Assembly (NCBI RefSeq): GCF_030269665.1
Contig: NZ_BSTS01000004.1
Location: forward strand, 1-64,000
DNA from: Actinomycetospora sp. NBRC 106375
GTDB lineage: Bacteria > Actinomycetota > Actinomycetes > Mycobacteriales > Pseudonocardiaceae
DNA length: 64,000 nt
Direction of reading: 5' to 3'
The translations under genes and the position numbers were made by a program. Each line of letters starts with the position of its first letter. Position 1 is the stretch's first letter. Below are positions 42,768 through 51,345 of the stretch, piece after piece. Under the pieces are notes generated by a model that did not search any database, was not told the origin of the DNA, and saw nothing but the letters and a program-made list of their open reading frames with translations.

Positions 42768-44021
42768 TCACGAGGCCGCGGCGTCGAGCGGGCGCCCGAT
42801 GCCCTGTTCGGCGACGGCGGTGAGCAGCGACGCCCGGCGCAGCCAGACGCGGGCGGCGGCGGGGTCGGCGGCGGTGGCGCGCAGCGCGGCCTGGTTCTCG
42901 GCGCGCACCGCCGGGTCGCGCTCGGCCATCATCTGGGTGTTGCGGTGGGTGTCGGCGCGGACGTAGTCCAGGGCGACCCCCCGCCGCACCGTGTCGTAGG
43001 CGGCGAGCTCGCCGCGCAGGTCTCCGGCCCCTCCGCCCGCACCGGCCGCGCGGACCAGCCGGCGGCCGAGGTCGACGGCGTCGTGGATGCCGGCGTTGAG
43101 GCCCATCCCGCCCATCGGGGAGTTGATGTGCGCGGCGTCCCCGGCGAGGACGACCCGGCCGTCGTGGAAGCGGTCGGCCACGCGCTGGTGCACGGCGTAG
43201 ATCTGCCGGTCGAGGATGCCGTAGTCGCGGCCGATGTCGGCGAAGCCGCGCAACCGGCGCTGCAGGGCCGTCGGGTCGAGCGCCTCGGCCGGGTCCTCCT
43301 CGGGCGGGATCGGGAACAGCACCCGCCACGACTCGGGGGTGCGGAGCACGAAGACGAACTCGTCGGGGTCGGCGATGTAGCTGACCTCGGCGAGGTCGGC
43401 GTGCACGTCGGGCACCTCGGCCCGCAGGTCCTCGGCCACCGAGATGATGAGGAACCGCTGCGGGTAGGTGACCCCCTCGAAGCTCGCCCCGAGCAGCTTG
43501 CGCACCGCGGAGGCCGCGCCGTCGGCGCCCACGACGAGCGACGAGGGGTACGAGGCGCCGTCGTCGGTCGTCACGGTGGCGCCCTGCGCGTCCTGGTCGA
43601 GCCCGGCGGCCCGGGCCGAGAAGTGCTGCGCCACGCCGAGCTCCTGCAGGCGCCGCAGGAGGATCTCCACGAGGCGCTGCTGGTTGAGCTGCAGGCGGAA
43701 GGGGAAGCGCGTCTCGTCCGCCAGCAGGCCGAGATCGAACTCCGCGACGAGCCCGCGCCGGCGGTCCCGGTAGTGGTAGCGCGGCACCCGCAGGCCGCGC
43801 GCGAGCATCTCGTCCGCGACGACGCCGCCGTCGATGCCGGCGAGCAGCTCCATCGTCGCGGCGTGGAAGGTCGAGGCCCGCCAGTCGGTCCGGTTGACCG
43901 TGTCGGCCTCGAGGACGCGCACGGGCAGGCCGGCGTCGGCCAGCGACCAGGCGGTGACGAGCCCGACCGGGCCCGCCCCCACGACGGTGACCGGACGGTC
44001 GGCGGACGCGGCGAGCGACAT
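42768..44021 (-). CDS. FAD-dependent aromatic hydroxylase
   Basis: 417 residues. GxGxxG motif at 15-20 (GAGPVG), a DG motif (VVGADGAASAVRKLL), and GDAAHINSPMGGMGLNAGIHDA at the ribityl site define a class A flavin monooxygenase. From its position before the gentisate dioxygenase and FAH genes it may convert 3-hydroxybenzoate or salicylate to gentisate (inference). It is the first gene of the operon and diverges from the IclR gene. Confidence 0.88.
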   Translation of the reverse strand: MSLAASADRPVTVVGAGPVGLVTAWSLADAGLPVRVLEADTVNRTDWRASTFHAATMELLAGIDGGVVADEMLARGLRVPRYHYRDRRRGLVAEFDLGLLADETRFPFRLQLNQQRLVEILLRRLQELGVAQHFSARAAGLDQDAQGATVTTDDGASYPSSLVVGADGAASAVRKLLGASFEGVTYPQRFLIISVAEDLRAEVPDVHADLAEVSYIADPDEFVFVLRTPESWRVLFPIPPEEDPAEALDPTALQRRLRGFADIGRDYGILDRQIYAVHQRVADRFHDGRVVLAGDAAHINSPMGGMGLNAGIHDAVDLGRRLVRAAGAGGGAGDLRGELAAYDTVRRGVALDYVRADTHRNTQMMAERDPAVRAENQAALRATAADPAAARVWLRRASLLTAVAEQGIGRPLDAAAS

Positions 44022-44096
44022 CGGGTGGTGGTCCTCTCTCTCGGTCCCGGTCCGGGACGCTAAGCGCGCTGTCCGCCCTACGGGACGAATGGTGGG

Positions 44097-44885
44097 ATGT
44101 GTTCTGTGGAGCGGAACCCGGACACGACGGCGGAGGACCAGGCGCTGCCGACGTACGCCATCGAGTCGGTCGACAAGGCCCTGCAGATCCTCGTGATGCT
44201 CCGCGAGCGGCGGCGGGTACGGGTGGTCGACGTCGGCGAGGAGCTCGGCGTCGCCCGGTCCACCGCCCACCGCCTGCTCGCGACGCTCGCCCACCGCGGG
44301 TTCGTGGTGCGCGACCCCCGCGACCGCAGCTACCGCGGCGGGCCCGAGCTGCTCGGCCTCGGGGCGGTCGGCGAGGTCGATCTCCGCGCCGCCGCGGGCG
44401 AGCACGTCCGCGCGCTGTCGGCCCGGCTGCGCGAGACCGTCAACGTCATGGTGCTCGAGGGCGCGTCGTGCCGGTTCCTCGACGGGGTCGCCGGCGAGCG
44501 CCCGCTCGGCACCCGCGTGCGCACCGGCGCGGTGCTGCCCGCCCACATCGTCTCCGGCGGGAAGGCCCTGCTCGCCGAGCTCCCGCCGCGCGAGGTGGAC
44601 GCGCTGTTCGGCTCGTCCCTGCGCCGGATCACGCCGGCGACGATCGTCGACGTCGACGCGCTGCACGCCGAGCTCCGGCGGATCCGCGAGCAGGGGTACG
44701 CCGTGAACCGCGAGGAGAGCGAGCCGGGGCTCTCGGCCGTCGCCGTCGTGGTCCGGGCCGGCACCCGGGCCGTGGGTGCGGTCGCGGTCTCCGCCCCGAC
44801 CCAACGGCTCGACGACGACGGTCTCGCGACCGCGCTCGAGGAGCTGCACAGAACCACCGCGGCCATCGGCGCCGAGCTCGGCTGA
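44097..44885 (+). CDS. IclR-family transcriptional regulator
   Basis: 262 residues. N-terminal winged helix with VVDVGEELGVARSTAHRLLATLAHRGFV near 45-70 and a C-terminal GAF-like effector domain (GTRVRTGAVLPAHIVSGGKALLAELP). It diverges from the aromatic hydroxylase gene with 75 bases between the starts, the usual arrangement for an IclR activator of an aromatic pathway such as gentisate or 3-hydroxybenzoate. Confidence 0.9.
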   Translation: MCSVERNPDTTAEDQALPTYAIESVDKALQILVMLRERRRVRVVDVGEELGVARSTAHRLLATLAHRGFVVRDPRDRSYRGGPELLGLGAVGEVDLRAAAGEHVRALSARLRETVNVMVLEGASCRFLDGVAGERPLGTRVRTGAVLPAHIVSGGKALLAELPPREVDALFGSSLRRITPATIVDVDALHAELRRIREQGYAVNREESEPGLSAVAVVVRAGTRAVGAVAVSAPTQRLDDDGLATALEELHRTTAAIGAELG

Positions 44886-44892
44886 CCCGACC

Positions 44893-46230
44893 TCACGCGG
44901 TCGCCGACACCGGCGCCGCGGCCGCCTCGTCCGCCGCGGGCGAGCGCGCCGCGAGGCGCCACACCGCCAGCCCGGAGATCAGCGACAGCAGGCCGATGTA
45001 GGCGGCGATCGCCTGCGAGGTGCCGGTGGCGGCGAGGATCGTGGCCGCGAGCAGCGGGGTCACGCCGCCGCCGAGCACCGCCCCGAACTGGTAGGACAGC
45101 GAGGCCCCGGAGTAGCGCACCGCCGTCGGGAAGGCACCCGACACGATGATCGCCTGCACCGCGGCGAGCATCCCCAGCACCAGGCCCATGAGCAGCATGG
45201 CCACGGCCACCGCGGGCGTGGCGCCCGTGTCCATCAGCCCGAACACCGCGAAGGGCACGACCACGCCGAGACCCGAGGCGAGCAGGAAGATCCGCACCGG
45301 GCCGACCCGGTCGCACAGGGCGCCCGCGGTGATCGTGACGGCGAGGTAGAGCACGGAGCCGCCGATGATCGTCAGCAGCATCGTCTGCTGGGGCAGCTTG
45401 ACGGTGCCCGTGCCGTACGAGAGCAGGTACACCGAGAGCAGGTAGCCGAACGACGACGGCGCGAGGGTGATGCCCATGCCCAGGACCACGTTCCGCGGGC
45501 TGGTGCGCAGGACCTCGAGCACGGGCAGGCGCCGCACGCCCTCGGTGCGCTGGGTGGCGCGGAACTCGGGGCTCTCGGTGAGGCGCAGGCGGATCACGAG
45601 GGCCACGACGACGAGCAGGGCGCTGAGCACGAACGGGATGCGCCACCCCCAGGCCGCGAAGCCCTCGCGGCCGAAGGCGAGCGACGACACGAGGAAGACC
45701 ACCAGCGCGGAGAGCGATCCGGCGGGCAGCCCCATCTGCGGGAACGACGAGAACCAGCCGCGACGGCCCGGCGGGGCGTGCTCCATCGCCATGAGCACCG
45801 CGCCGCCCCACTCGCCGCCGACCCCGAGCCCCTGCACGAAGCGCAGCGCGACGAGCAGGATCGGGGCGGCGATGCCGATCGCGGAGTACGTGGGCAGCAC
45901 GGCGATGAGGAACGTGCCGATGCCCATGAGCAGCAACGAGGCGACCAGCGTCTGCTTGCGGCCGAGCCGGTCGCCGAAGTGACCGAAGACGATCCCGCCG
46001 ACCGGGCGCGCGATGAAACCGACCGCGAAGGTGCCGAAGGCGGCGAGCGTCGCCGCGGCCGGCGAGAAGTTCGGGAAGAACTGCGGCGCGAAGATCAGGG
46101 CGGCGGCCGCGCCGTAGATGTTGAAGTCGTACCACTCGATCGCGGTCCCGATGAACGTCGCGCGGGCGACGCGCCGGGCGTGCGCCGGCGTGGGGTCGCC
46201 CGCGTCGGTGCGGGGCGGGGCTGTCGACAC
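44893..46230 (-). CDS. MFS transporter, metabolite:H+ symporter type
   Basis: 445 residues, twelve predicted hydrophobic segments. GTAIEWYDFNIYGAAAAL, FGHFGDRLGRKQTL and GLGVGGEWGGAVL are signatures of the MHS group that takes up aromatic and organic acids by proton symport. It ends seven bases from the convergent IclR gene. Position next to the gentisate cluster suggests uptake of its aromatic acid. Start GTG 46230 follows AGGGAG. Six 10-bp tandem repeats lie just upstream. Confidence 0.9.
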   Translation of the reverse strand: MSTAPPRTDAGDPTPAHARRVARATFIGTAIEWYDFNIYGAAAALIFAPQFFPNFSPAAATLAAFGTFAVGFIARPVGGIVFGHFGDRLGRKQTLVASLLLMGIGTFLIAVLPTYSAIGIAAPILLVALRFVQGLGVGGEWGGAVLMAMEHAPPGRRGWFSSFPQMGLPAGSLSALVVFLVSSLAFGREGFAAWGWRIPFVLSALLVVVALVIRLRLTESPEFRATQRTEGVRRLPVLEVLRTSPRNVVLGMGITLAPSSFGYLLSVYLLSYGTGTVKLPQQTMLLTIIGGSVLYLAVTITAGALCDRVGPVRIFLLASGLGVVVPFAVFGLMDTGATPAVAVAMLLMGLVLGMLAAVQAIIVSGAFPTAVRYSGASLSYQFGAVLGGGVTPLLAATILAATGTSQAIAAYIGLLSLISGLAVWRLAARSPAADEAAAAPVSATA

Positions 46231-46240
46231 GGGGACTCCC

Positions 46241-46300
46241 TGGTCGGTGGTGGTCGGTGGTGGTCGGTGCTGGCCGGTGCTGGTCGGTGCTGGCCGGGCG
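46241..46300. repeat. Six 10-bp tandem repeats
   Basis: Units TGGTCGGTGG (twice), TGGTCGGTGC, TGGCCGGTGC, TGGTCGGTGC and TGGCCGGGCG occupy 60 bases without gaps, directly before the MFS start. One unit is close to one helical turn, so a repeated protein site on one DNA face is possible; slippage is the simpler explanation. Confidence 0.7.
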
Positions 46301-46350
46301 GGCAGGAGGTGGTCCGGGACGCTAGGAGCGGGCGCGCAGGGTGCGACGCG

Positions 46351-48342
46351 TCACGCCGAGGTGTTCTGCTGGCCAGAACGGCGAGGGTGGAACGCGTACT
46401 CGGCGAGGTCCGGCTCGCGGACCATCCGCCAGTAGTCGATGAGCGGGAACGGCCAGACCTGGGACACCCGCCCGGTCGCGTTGCGGTACCAGCTGTTCAC
46501 GGTCGCGGCGCCCCAGGCCATGCGCGCGCTGCCGGCGTCGACGCGGGTGTTGTAGGCGTCGTGGGCCTCGGGCCGAACCTCGACGGCGGCCGCGTCACGA
46601 TCGAGGAGCTCGCGCAGGAGACCGAGGACGTGGTGCACCGCGATCTCGGAGAACAGCAGGATGCTCCCGTTGATCACCAGGCCGGTGTTGGGCCCGAAGA
46701 CGCAGAACAGGTTGGGGAAGCCGGGCACGTGCACGCCGAGGTGGGCGCGGGCGTCACCGGCCCACTGGGCGTGCAGGTCGCGACCGTCGCGCCCGCGGAC
46801 GGCGATCGGCGCGAGGAAGTCCTCGGCGTGGAAGCCGGTCGCGTAGACGACGACGTCGACCTCGTGCTCGGTGCCGTCGGCCGTGCGGAGGCCGGACGGG
46901 GTGATCTCGGTGATGCCCTCGGTCACCAGCGCGACGTGCTCGCGGTGCAGGGCCGCGGCCCAGACCCCGTTGTCGCGCATCATCCGCTTGGCCCCGGGCG
47001 GGTAGTCGGGCACGACCTTGGCGAGCAGGTCGGGCCGGTCGCCGAAGCGTGCCTCGAGGTTGGCCACCAGCGCCTGCCGCAGCGCCTCGTTGCGCGCCGA
47101 CACCGACACCGGGTGCTCCCACTCCGGGTCCACCTCCATGAACGGACGGCGCCCGTCCACGGAGGTCCAGAACTGGAGGAACCGCAACCAGCGGGGATAG
47201 TGCGGCAGCGCGCGGGCCAGCGCGCGGGCGGGCTCCGCGATCGGCTCGTGGTAGGTCGGGGTCGGGGCCATCCACGGGGGCGTGCGCTGGAAGACCGTCA
47301 GCGACGCGACGCGGTCGACGATCGAGGGCACCACCTGGTAGGCGCTGGCGCCGGTGCCCACCACCGCGACCCGGCGGCCGGCGAGGTCGACGTCGTGACG
47401 CCAGCGCGCGGTGTGGAACGCCGGCCCGGCGAAGGTGTCGCGGCCCGGAACGTCCGGGAGCTTGGGCCGGTTGAGCTGCCCGGTCGCGCTGATCACCGCG
47501 TCGGCGACGAGGGTGAGCTCTCCCCCGTCGCGGTCGCGGGCCGTCACCGTCCACCGCGCGGTGTCCCCGTCGTACACGGCGGCGGTGACCTCGTGGCCGA
47601 AGCGCACGAGCCGGCGCAGGTCGAGGTCCTCGGCGACGGAGCGGAAGTAGGCGTGGACGTCGTCGCGCGCCGAGAACTGGTGGGGCCAGTCGGGGCGCTG
47701 GGCGAAGGAGTAGCTGTAGGCGAAGTTGGCCGTGTCCAGGCGGGCGCCGGGGTAGCCGTTCTCGAGCCACACGCCGCCGACGTCGTCGTTGCGCTCGAGC
47801 ACCGTGACGCCCACGCCGGCCTGCGTGAGCCGGTGCGCGGTGACGAGGCCGGACATGCCCGCGCCGATGACGACGACGTCGAGGGTGCGCCCGGGGGCGA
47901 CCTCGTCCACGGTCCACGTCGGCGCGCCGACGTCGTCGGGCAGGCCGAGCTCGTGCGCCATGAGCGGCAGGTACTCGTCGCCGACGTCGCCCGCGACGAA
48001 CCGCATGAGCCGCCGCAGGGTCGCGGTGTCCGGCTCGGGGGCCACCGGCATCCCGGCGTCGCGGAACGCGCGCAACGCCGCCACCGCCCGCGCCCGGGCC
48101 TGCTCGACGACCTCGGCGGACATACCGCCCTGGGGCTCGACGCGGTCGGGCAGCAGGCGCAGCGGGGGCCGCAGCGCGTCGTCGACGAGGTCGAGGTCCC
48201 CGGTGAGGTGGGCGAGCGCGGGCAGCAGAGCGGGCATCTCGGCCGCGTGCACGGCCGCGACGAGCGCCGCGTCGTCGGCGAGCAGGCGCGCCGGCTCGTC
48301 GGTGACGGCGGTCGGTGCGGGGGTGACCGTCGGGGTCGCCAT
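46351..48342 (-). CDS. Baeyer-Villiger monooxygenase (4-hydroxyacetophenone type)
   Basis: 663 residues. An N-terminal extension of about 150 residues precedes GAGMSG at 160-165; FAGPAFHTARW is the BVMO fingerprint and GTGASAYQ the NADPH motif. Length and extension match 4-hydroxyacetophenone monooxygenases, which turn aryl ketones into aryl esters. No hydrolase is adjacent. ATG 48342 is preferred over a start 36 bases upstream because GAGAGG precedes it. The LysR gene diverges from it. Confidence 0.9.
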   Translation of the reverse strand: MATPTVTPAPTAVTDEPARLLADDAALVAAVHAAEMPALLPALAHLTGDLDLVDDALRPPLRLLPDRVEPQGGMSAEVVEQARARAVAALRAFRDAGMPVAPEPDTATLRRLMRFVAGDVGDEYLPLMAHELGLPDDVGAPTWTVDEVAPGRTLDVVVIGAGMSGLVTAHRLTQAGVGVTVLERNDDVGGVWLENGYPGARLDTANFAYSYSFAQRPDWPHQFSARDDVHAYFRSVAEDLDLRRLVRFGHEVTAAVYDGDTARWTVTARDRDGGELTLVADAVISATGQLNRPKLPDVPGRDTFAGPAFHTARWRHDVDLAGRRVAVVGTGASAYQVVPSIVDRVASLTVFQRTPPWMAPTPTYHEPIAEPARALARALPHYPRWLRFLQFWTSVDGRRPFMEVDPEWEHPVSVSARNEALRQALVANLEARFGDRPDLLAKVVPDYPPGAKRMMRDNGVWAAALHREHVALVTEGITEITPSGLRTADGTEHEVDVVVYATGFHAEDFLAPIAVRGRDGRDLHAQWAGDARAHLGVHVPGFPNLFCVFGPNTGLVINGSILLFSEIAVHHVLGLLRELLDRDAAAVEVRPEAHDAYNTRVDAGSARMAWGAATVNSWYRNATGRVSQVWPFPLIDYWRMVREPDLAEYAFHPRRSGQQNTSA

Positions 48343-48471
48343 GGACTGCCTCTCGTTCGCCGGTGCTGGCCGGTCCACGATGCGGTCGGGCCGCCGACGT
48401 GGGGAAATGGCGAACCGGACGGCGGTGATTCCGCGCGGGAATGACCGGGGTCACAGGAGACGGAGGTGCCC

Positions 48472-49362
48472 GTGGAGCTGCGTCACCTGCGCTCGTTCGT
48501 GGTGGTCGCCGAGGAGCTCCACTTCGGCCGCGCCGCCGCGCGCCTGTACGTCGTCCAGCCGGCCCTGAGCAAGCAGATCGCCGCGCTCGAGCGCGAGCTC
48601 GACGTCGTGCTCCTCGAGCGCGACCGCCACGGCGTCGCCCTGACGACGGCCGGGCGGGCCCTCCTGGAGGACGCGCGGCGCGTGCTCGCCCAGGCCGACG
48701 CCGCGGTCGGGCGGGCGCAGGCGGTGGGCCGGGGCTCGACGGGGACCCTGCGCCTCGGCTTCATCGCCCCCGTCCTCTACGACCTGCTCCCCGGCCTGCT
48801 GCGTCCCTTCCGCGCGCGCTACCCGGACGTGCGCCTGGTGCTCGAGGAGATGCACAACCGCGAGGCCGTGCAGGGCGTGCTGGGCGGCCGGGTGCAGGTG
48901 GCGTTCGTGCGCCTGCCCGTGTCGCCGGAGCCGGACCTGCGGGTGCGCCCGGTGCGCAGCGAGGGGCTCGCGGTGGCGGTGCCCGCCGGGAACGCGCTCG
49001 CCGGCGACGACGGGCCGCTGTCCGTCGAGGACCTCGCCGACCAGGACCTCGTCCTCATCGGGCGCGCGCAGGAGCCCGAGCTCCACGACTCCTACCTCGC
49101 CCTGTGTGCCGCGCACGGCTTCAGCCCGCGCGTCGCCCACGAGGTCGACCGCACGCACGTCGCCGTCGGCCTCGTCGCCTGCGGGCTCGGGGTGGCGCTG
49201 GTGCCGCGGTCCGCACTGCGGGTCGCCCACCCCGACGTCGTGTACCGCCCGCTCGAGGAGCCGACCGCGCGACTGACCGTCGGCGTCGCCTGGCGCGGCC
49301 CCGACGAGGATCCCGTCGTGGCCAACTTCCTCGCGCTCTGCCCGGCGCCGGAGGGTTCCTGA
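48472..49362 (+). CDS. LysR-family transcriptional regulator
   Basis: 296 residues from GTG 48472 (GTG 48466 is an alternative). N-terminal winged helix MELRHLRSFVVVAEELHFGRAAARLYVVQPALSKQIAALE and C-terminal periplasmic-binding-like effector domain (GTLRLGFIAPVLYDLLPGLL). It faces away from the BVMO gene with 129 bases between the starts, so it is the likely activator of the BVMO in response to its substrate or product. Confidence 0.9.
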   Translation: MELRHLRSFVVVAEELHFGRAAARLYVVQPALSKQIAALERELDVVLLERDRHGVALTTAGRALLEDARRVLAQADAAVGRAQAVGRGSTGTLRLGFIAPVLYDLLPGLLRPFRARYPDVRLVLEEMHNREAVQGVLGGRVQVAFVRLPVSPEPDLRVRPVRSEGLAVAVPAGNALAGDDGPLSVEDLADQDLVLIGRAQEPELHDSYLALCAAHGFSPRVAHEVDRTHVAVGLVACGLGVALVPRSALRVAHPDVVYRPLEEPTARLTVGVAWRGPDEDPVVANFLALCPAPEGS

Positions 49363-49375
49363 CGCCGGTCGGTCC

Positions 49376-50221
49376 TTAGCGGTCGGGGACGTGGCGGCGC
49401 TGCGGTGGGTCGGCGCCCTCGGCGACGGCGACCCGGGTGCGCGCCGCGTGGGCGATCCACGCCGGGTCGCTCGACGCGACGAACCGCCCCTCCTCGACGG
49501 CCACGAGGGCGGCGTCCGCGGCGACGGACGGGTCGACCCCCTCGGTGATCCCGCGGGCGAGCATGTCCACCGTGGCCGCGGCGACGGCGTCGTCGCGCCG
49601 CGGTGGAGGCGGCCCGAGGCGGTCGGGCCAGTGGTGGCGCTCGTTGAAGGTGGTCGCGACGGCGCCGGGGCACAGCACCGTCACCCCGACCGCGCTCCCC
49701 GTGCCGGCGAGGTCGCGGTGCAGCGACTCCGCCAGGGCGAGCAGCGCGTGCTTCGTCGCCGCGTACGGCGCCATCGCCGCCCCCGCCGACCACGACGCGA
49801 TCGACCCCGTCACGAGCACGTGCCCGCGATCCCGGGCGACCAGGCCGGGCACCGCCGCGTGCAGCAGGTGCACCACGCCCCAGAGGTTGACGTCGACCAC
49901 CCAGCGCCAGTCCGCGAGCGGGGTCTCCCACAGCCGCGCCGGGTGGCCGGGGACGCCGGCGTTGGCGGCCACGAGGTCCACCCGCCCGTGGCGCTCCTCG
50001 GTGTCGGCGACGACCTGCGCGACGGCGTCGGCGTCGGTGACGTCGAGCGGCACGGCGGTCGCGGCCCCTCCCAGCGCGTCGCGCGCGCCGCGCAGGGCGG
50101 CGGCGTCCCGGTCGGTGAGCACGACGTGCAGGCCGCGCCGTCCGAGGCCCGCGGCGAGCGCGCGCCCGATCCCGCTCGCCGCACCCGTCACGATCGCGAC
50201 GTCACCCGCCCGCAGCTCCAT
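49376..50221 (-). CDS. SDR-family oxidoreductase
   Basis: 281 residues: VAIVTGAASGIGRALAAGL near residue 10, AANAGVPGHPARL, and PYAATKHALLAL with the Tyr and Lys pair. A classical SDR. It converges with the LysR gene (13 bases apart) and diverges from the luciferase-like gene at 50299. Substrate unknown. Confidence 0.88.
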   Translation of the reverse strand: MELRAGDVAIVTGAASGIGRALAAGLGRRGLHVVLTDRDAAALRGARDALGGAATAVPLDVTDADAVAQVVADTEERHGRVDLVAANAGVPGHPARLWETPLADWRWVVDVNLWGVVHLLHAAVPGLVARDRGHVLVTGSIASWSAGAAMAPYAATKHALLALAESLHRDLAGTGSAVGVTVLCPGAVATTFNERHHWPDRLGPPPPRRDDAVAAATVDMLARGITEGVDPSVAADAALVAVEEGRFVASSDPAWIAHAARTRVAVAEGADPPQRRHVPDR

Positions 50222-50298
50222 GCGGCGATGCTCCCCCGGGGAACACCGCCGCGCCGGGTGTCGTTGCCTCCACGAGACCGCCTCCCGGAGGAGCTGCC

Positions 50299-51345
50299 GT
50301 GCCCACGCCTGACGTCCCGCTCGAGAAGCTGGGGTTCCTCACCCTCGGAACCTTCGACGGCGACGACCCCGGCCCCGGGATGGAGTCGACGCTGCAGGTC
50401 GCGGAGCTGGGCGAGGAGCTCGGGTTCGACAGCGTCTACCTGCGCCACCGGCACTTCCAGACCGGCATCTCCTCTCCCATCGCGATCATGGCGGCGCTCT
50501 CCCAGCGCACCTCCCGGATCGCCATGGGCACGGCGGTCACGCCGCTGGGCTGGGAGAACCCCCTGCGCATGGCCGAGGACCTGGCGACGGTCGACATCCT
50601 GTCCGGCGGACGGCTCGAGCCCGGCTTCAGCGTGGGCCCGCCGATCCACTGGGACGACGTCAAGGCCGCGCTCTACCCCGACACCGCCGACGCCGAGGAC
50701 CTCACCTACGAGCGCGTGGCCCGGCTCCTGCGCATGATCCGCGGCGAGGCCGTCAGCACGTTCTCCGGCACCGCCGGGTTCGAGGAGTTCTCGGCGCGGG
50801 TCGAGCCGCACTCCCCCGGTCTCGGCGACCGCATCTGGTACGGCGCGGGCAGCAAGCGGTCGACGCAGTGGGCCGCCGAGCAGGGCCTCAACCTGCTCAC
50901 CAGCAACATCATCAAGCCCGAGGACAGCGACCTCGAGACCGACGGGAAGTGGGACTTCGCCGCCATCCAGCAGCGCCAGATCGCGCTGTTCAAGGCCCAC
51001 CACCCCGACGGCGACGCCGCCCGCGTCTCGCAGGGGCTGGTCGTGATCCCGACCGACTCGGCCACGCCCGAGCAGCGCGCCAAGTACGAGGCCTACGTCG
51101 AGAAGCGCACGCCCCGGACGTCCGCCCCGATGGGTCCGCCCGGGCCGGGCCTGCTCGCCGCGCCCGACGTGCTGGGGACGTCGGACGAGGTCGCCGAGAA
51201 GCTCTACGCCGACGCCGCCTTCCGCGAGGTCCGCGAGGTCGTGTTCGCGCTGCCGTTCACCTTCGAGCACGAGGACTACGTGCAGATCCTCACCGACATG
51301 GCGACGAAGCTCGGCCCGGCGCTGGGCTGGAAGGCCGCCGCGTAG
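50299..51345 (+). CDS. LLM-class flavin-dependent oxidoreductase
   Basis: 348 residues from GTG 50299 after GGAGGAG. FDSVYLRHRHFQTGISSP, TSRIAMGTAVTPLGWENPLRMAEDLATVDILSGGRLEPG and the C-terminal LGTSDEVAEKLYADAAFREV follow the luciferase-like layout, in a branch that often stands next to acyl-CoA ligases. The next ligase gene starts at the base after its stop, so the two are one transcriptional unit. Confidence 0.87.
   Translation: MPTPDVPLEKLGFLTLGTFDGDDPGPGMESTLQVAELGEELGFDSVYLRHRHFQTGISSPIAIMAALSQRTSRIAMGTAVTPLGWENPLRMAEDLATVDILSGGRLEPGFSVGPPIHWDDVKAALYPDTADAEDLTYERVARLLRMIRGEAVSTFSGTAGFEEFSARVEPHSPGLGDRIWYGAGSKRSTQWAAEQGLNLLTSNIIKPEDSDLETDGKWDFAAIQQRQIALFKAHHPDGDAARVSQGLVVIPTDSATPEQRAKYEAYVEKRTPRTSAPMGPPGPGLLAAPDVLGTSDEVAEKLYADAAFREVREVVFALPFTFEHEDYVQILTDMATKLGPALGWKAAA

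Noticed and set aside
46241-46300. 10-bp repeats as a CRISPR array
   Set aside because: Units are contiguous, 10 bp, with no spacers and no cas genes nearby.
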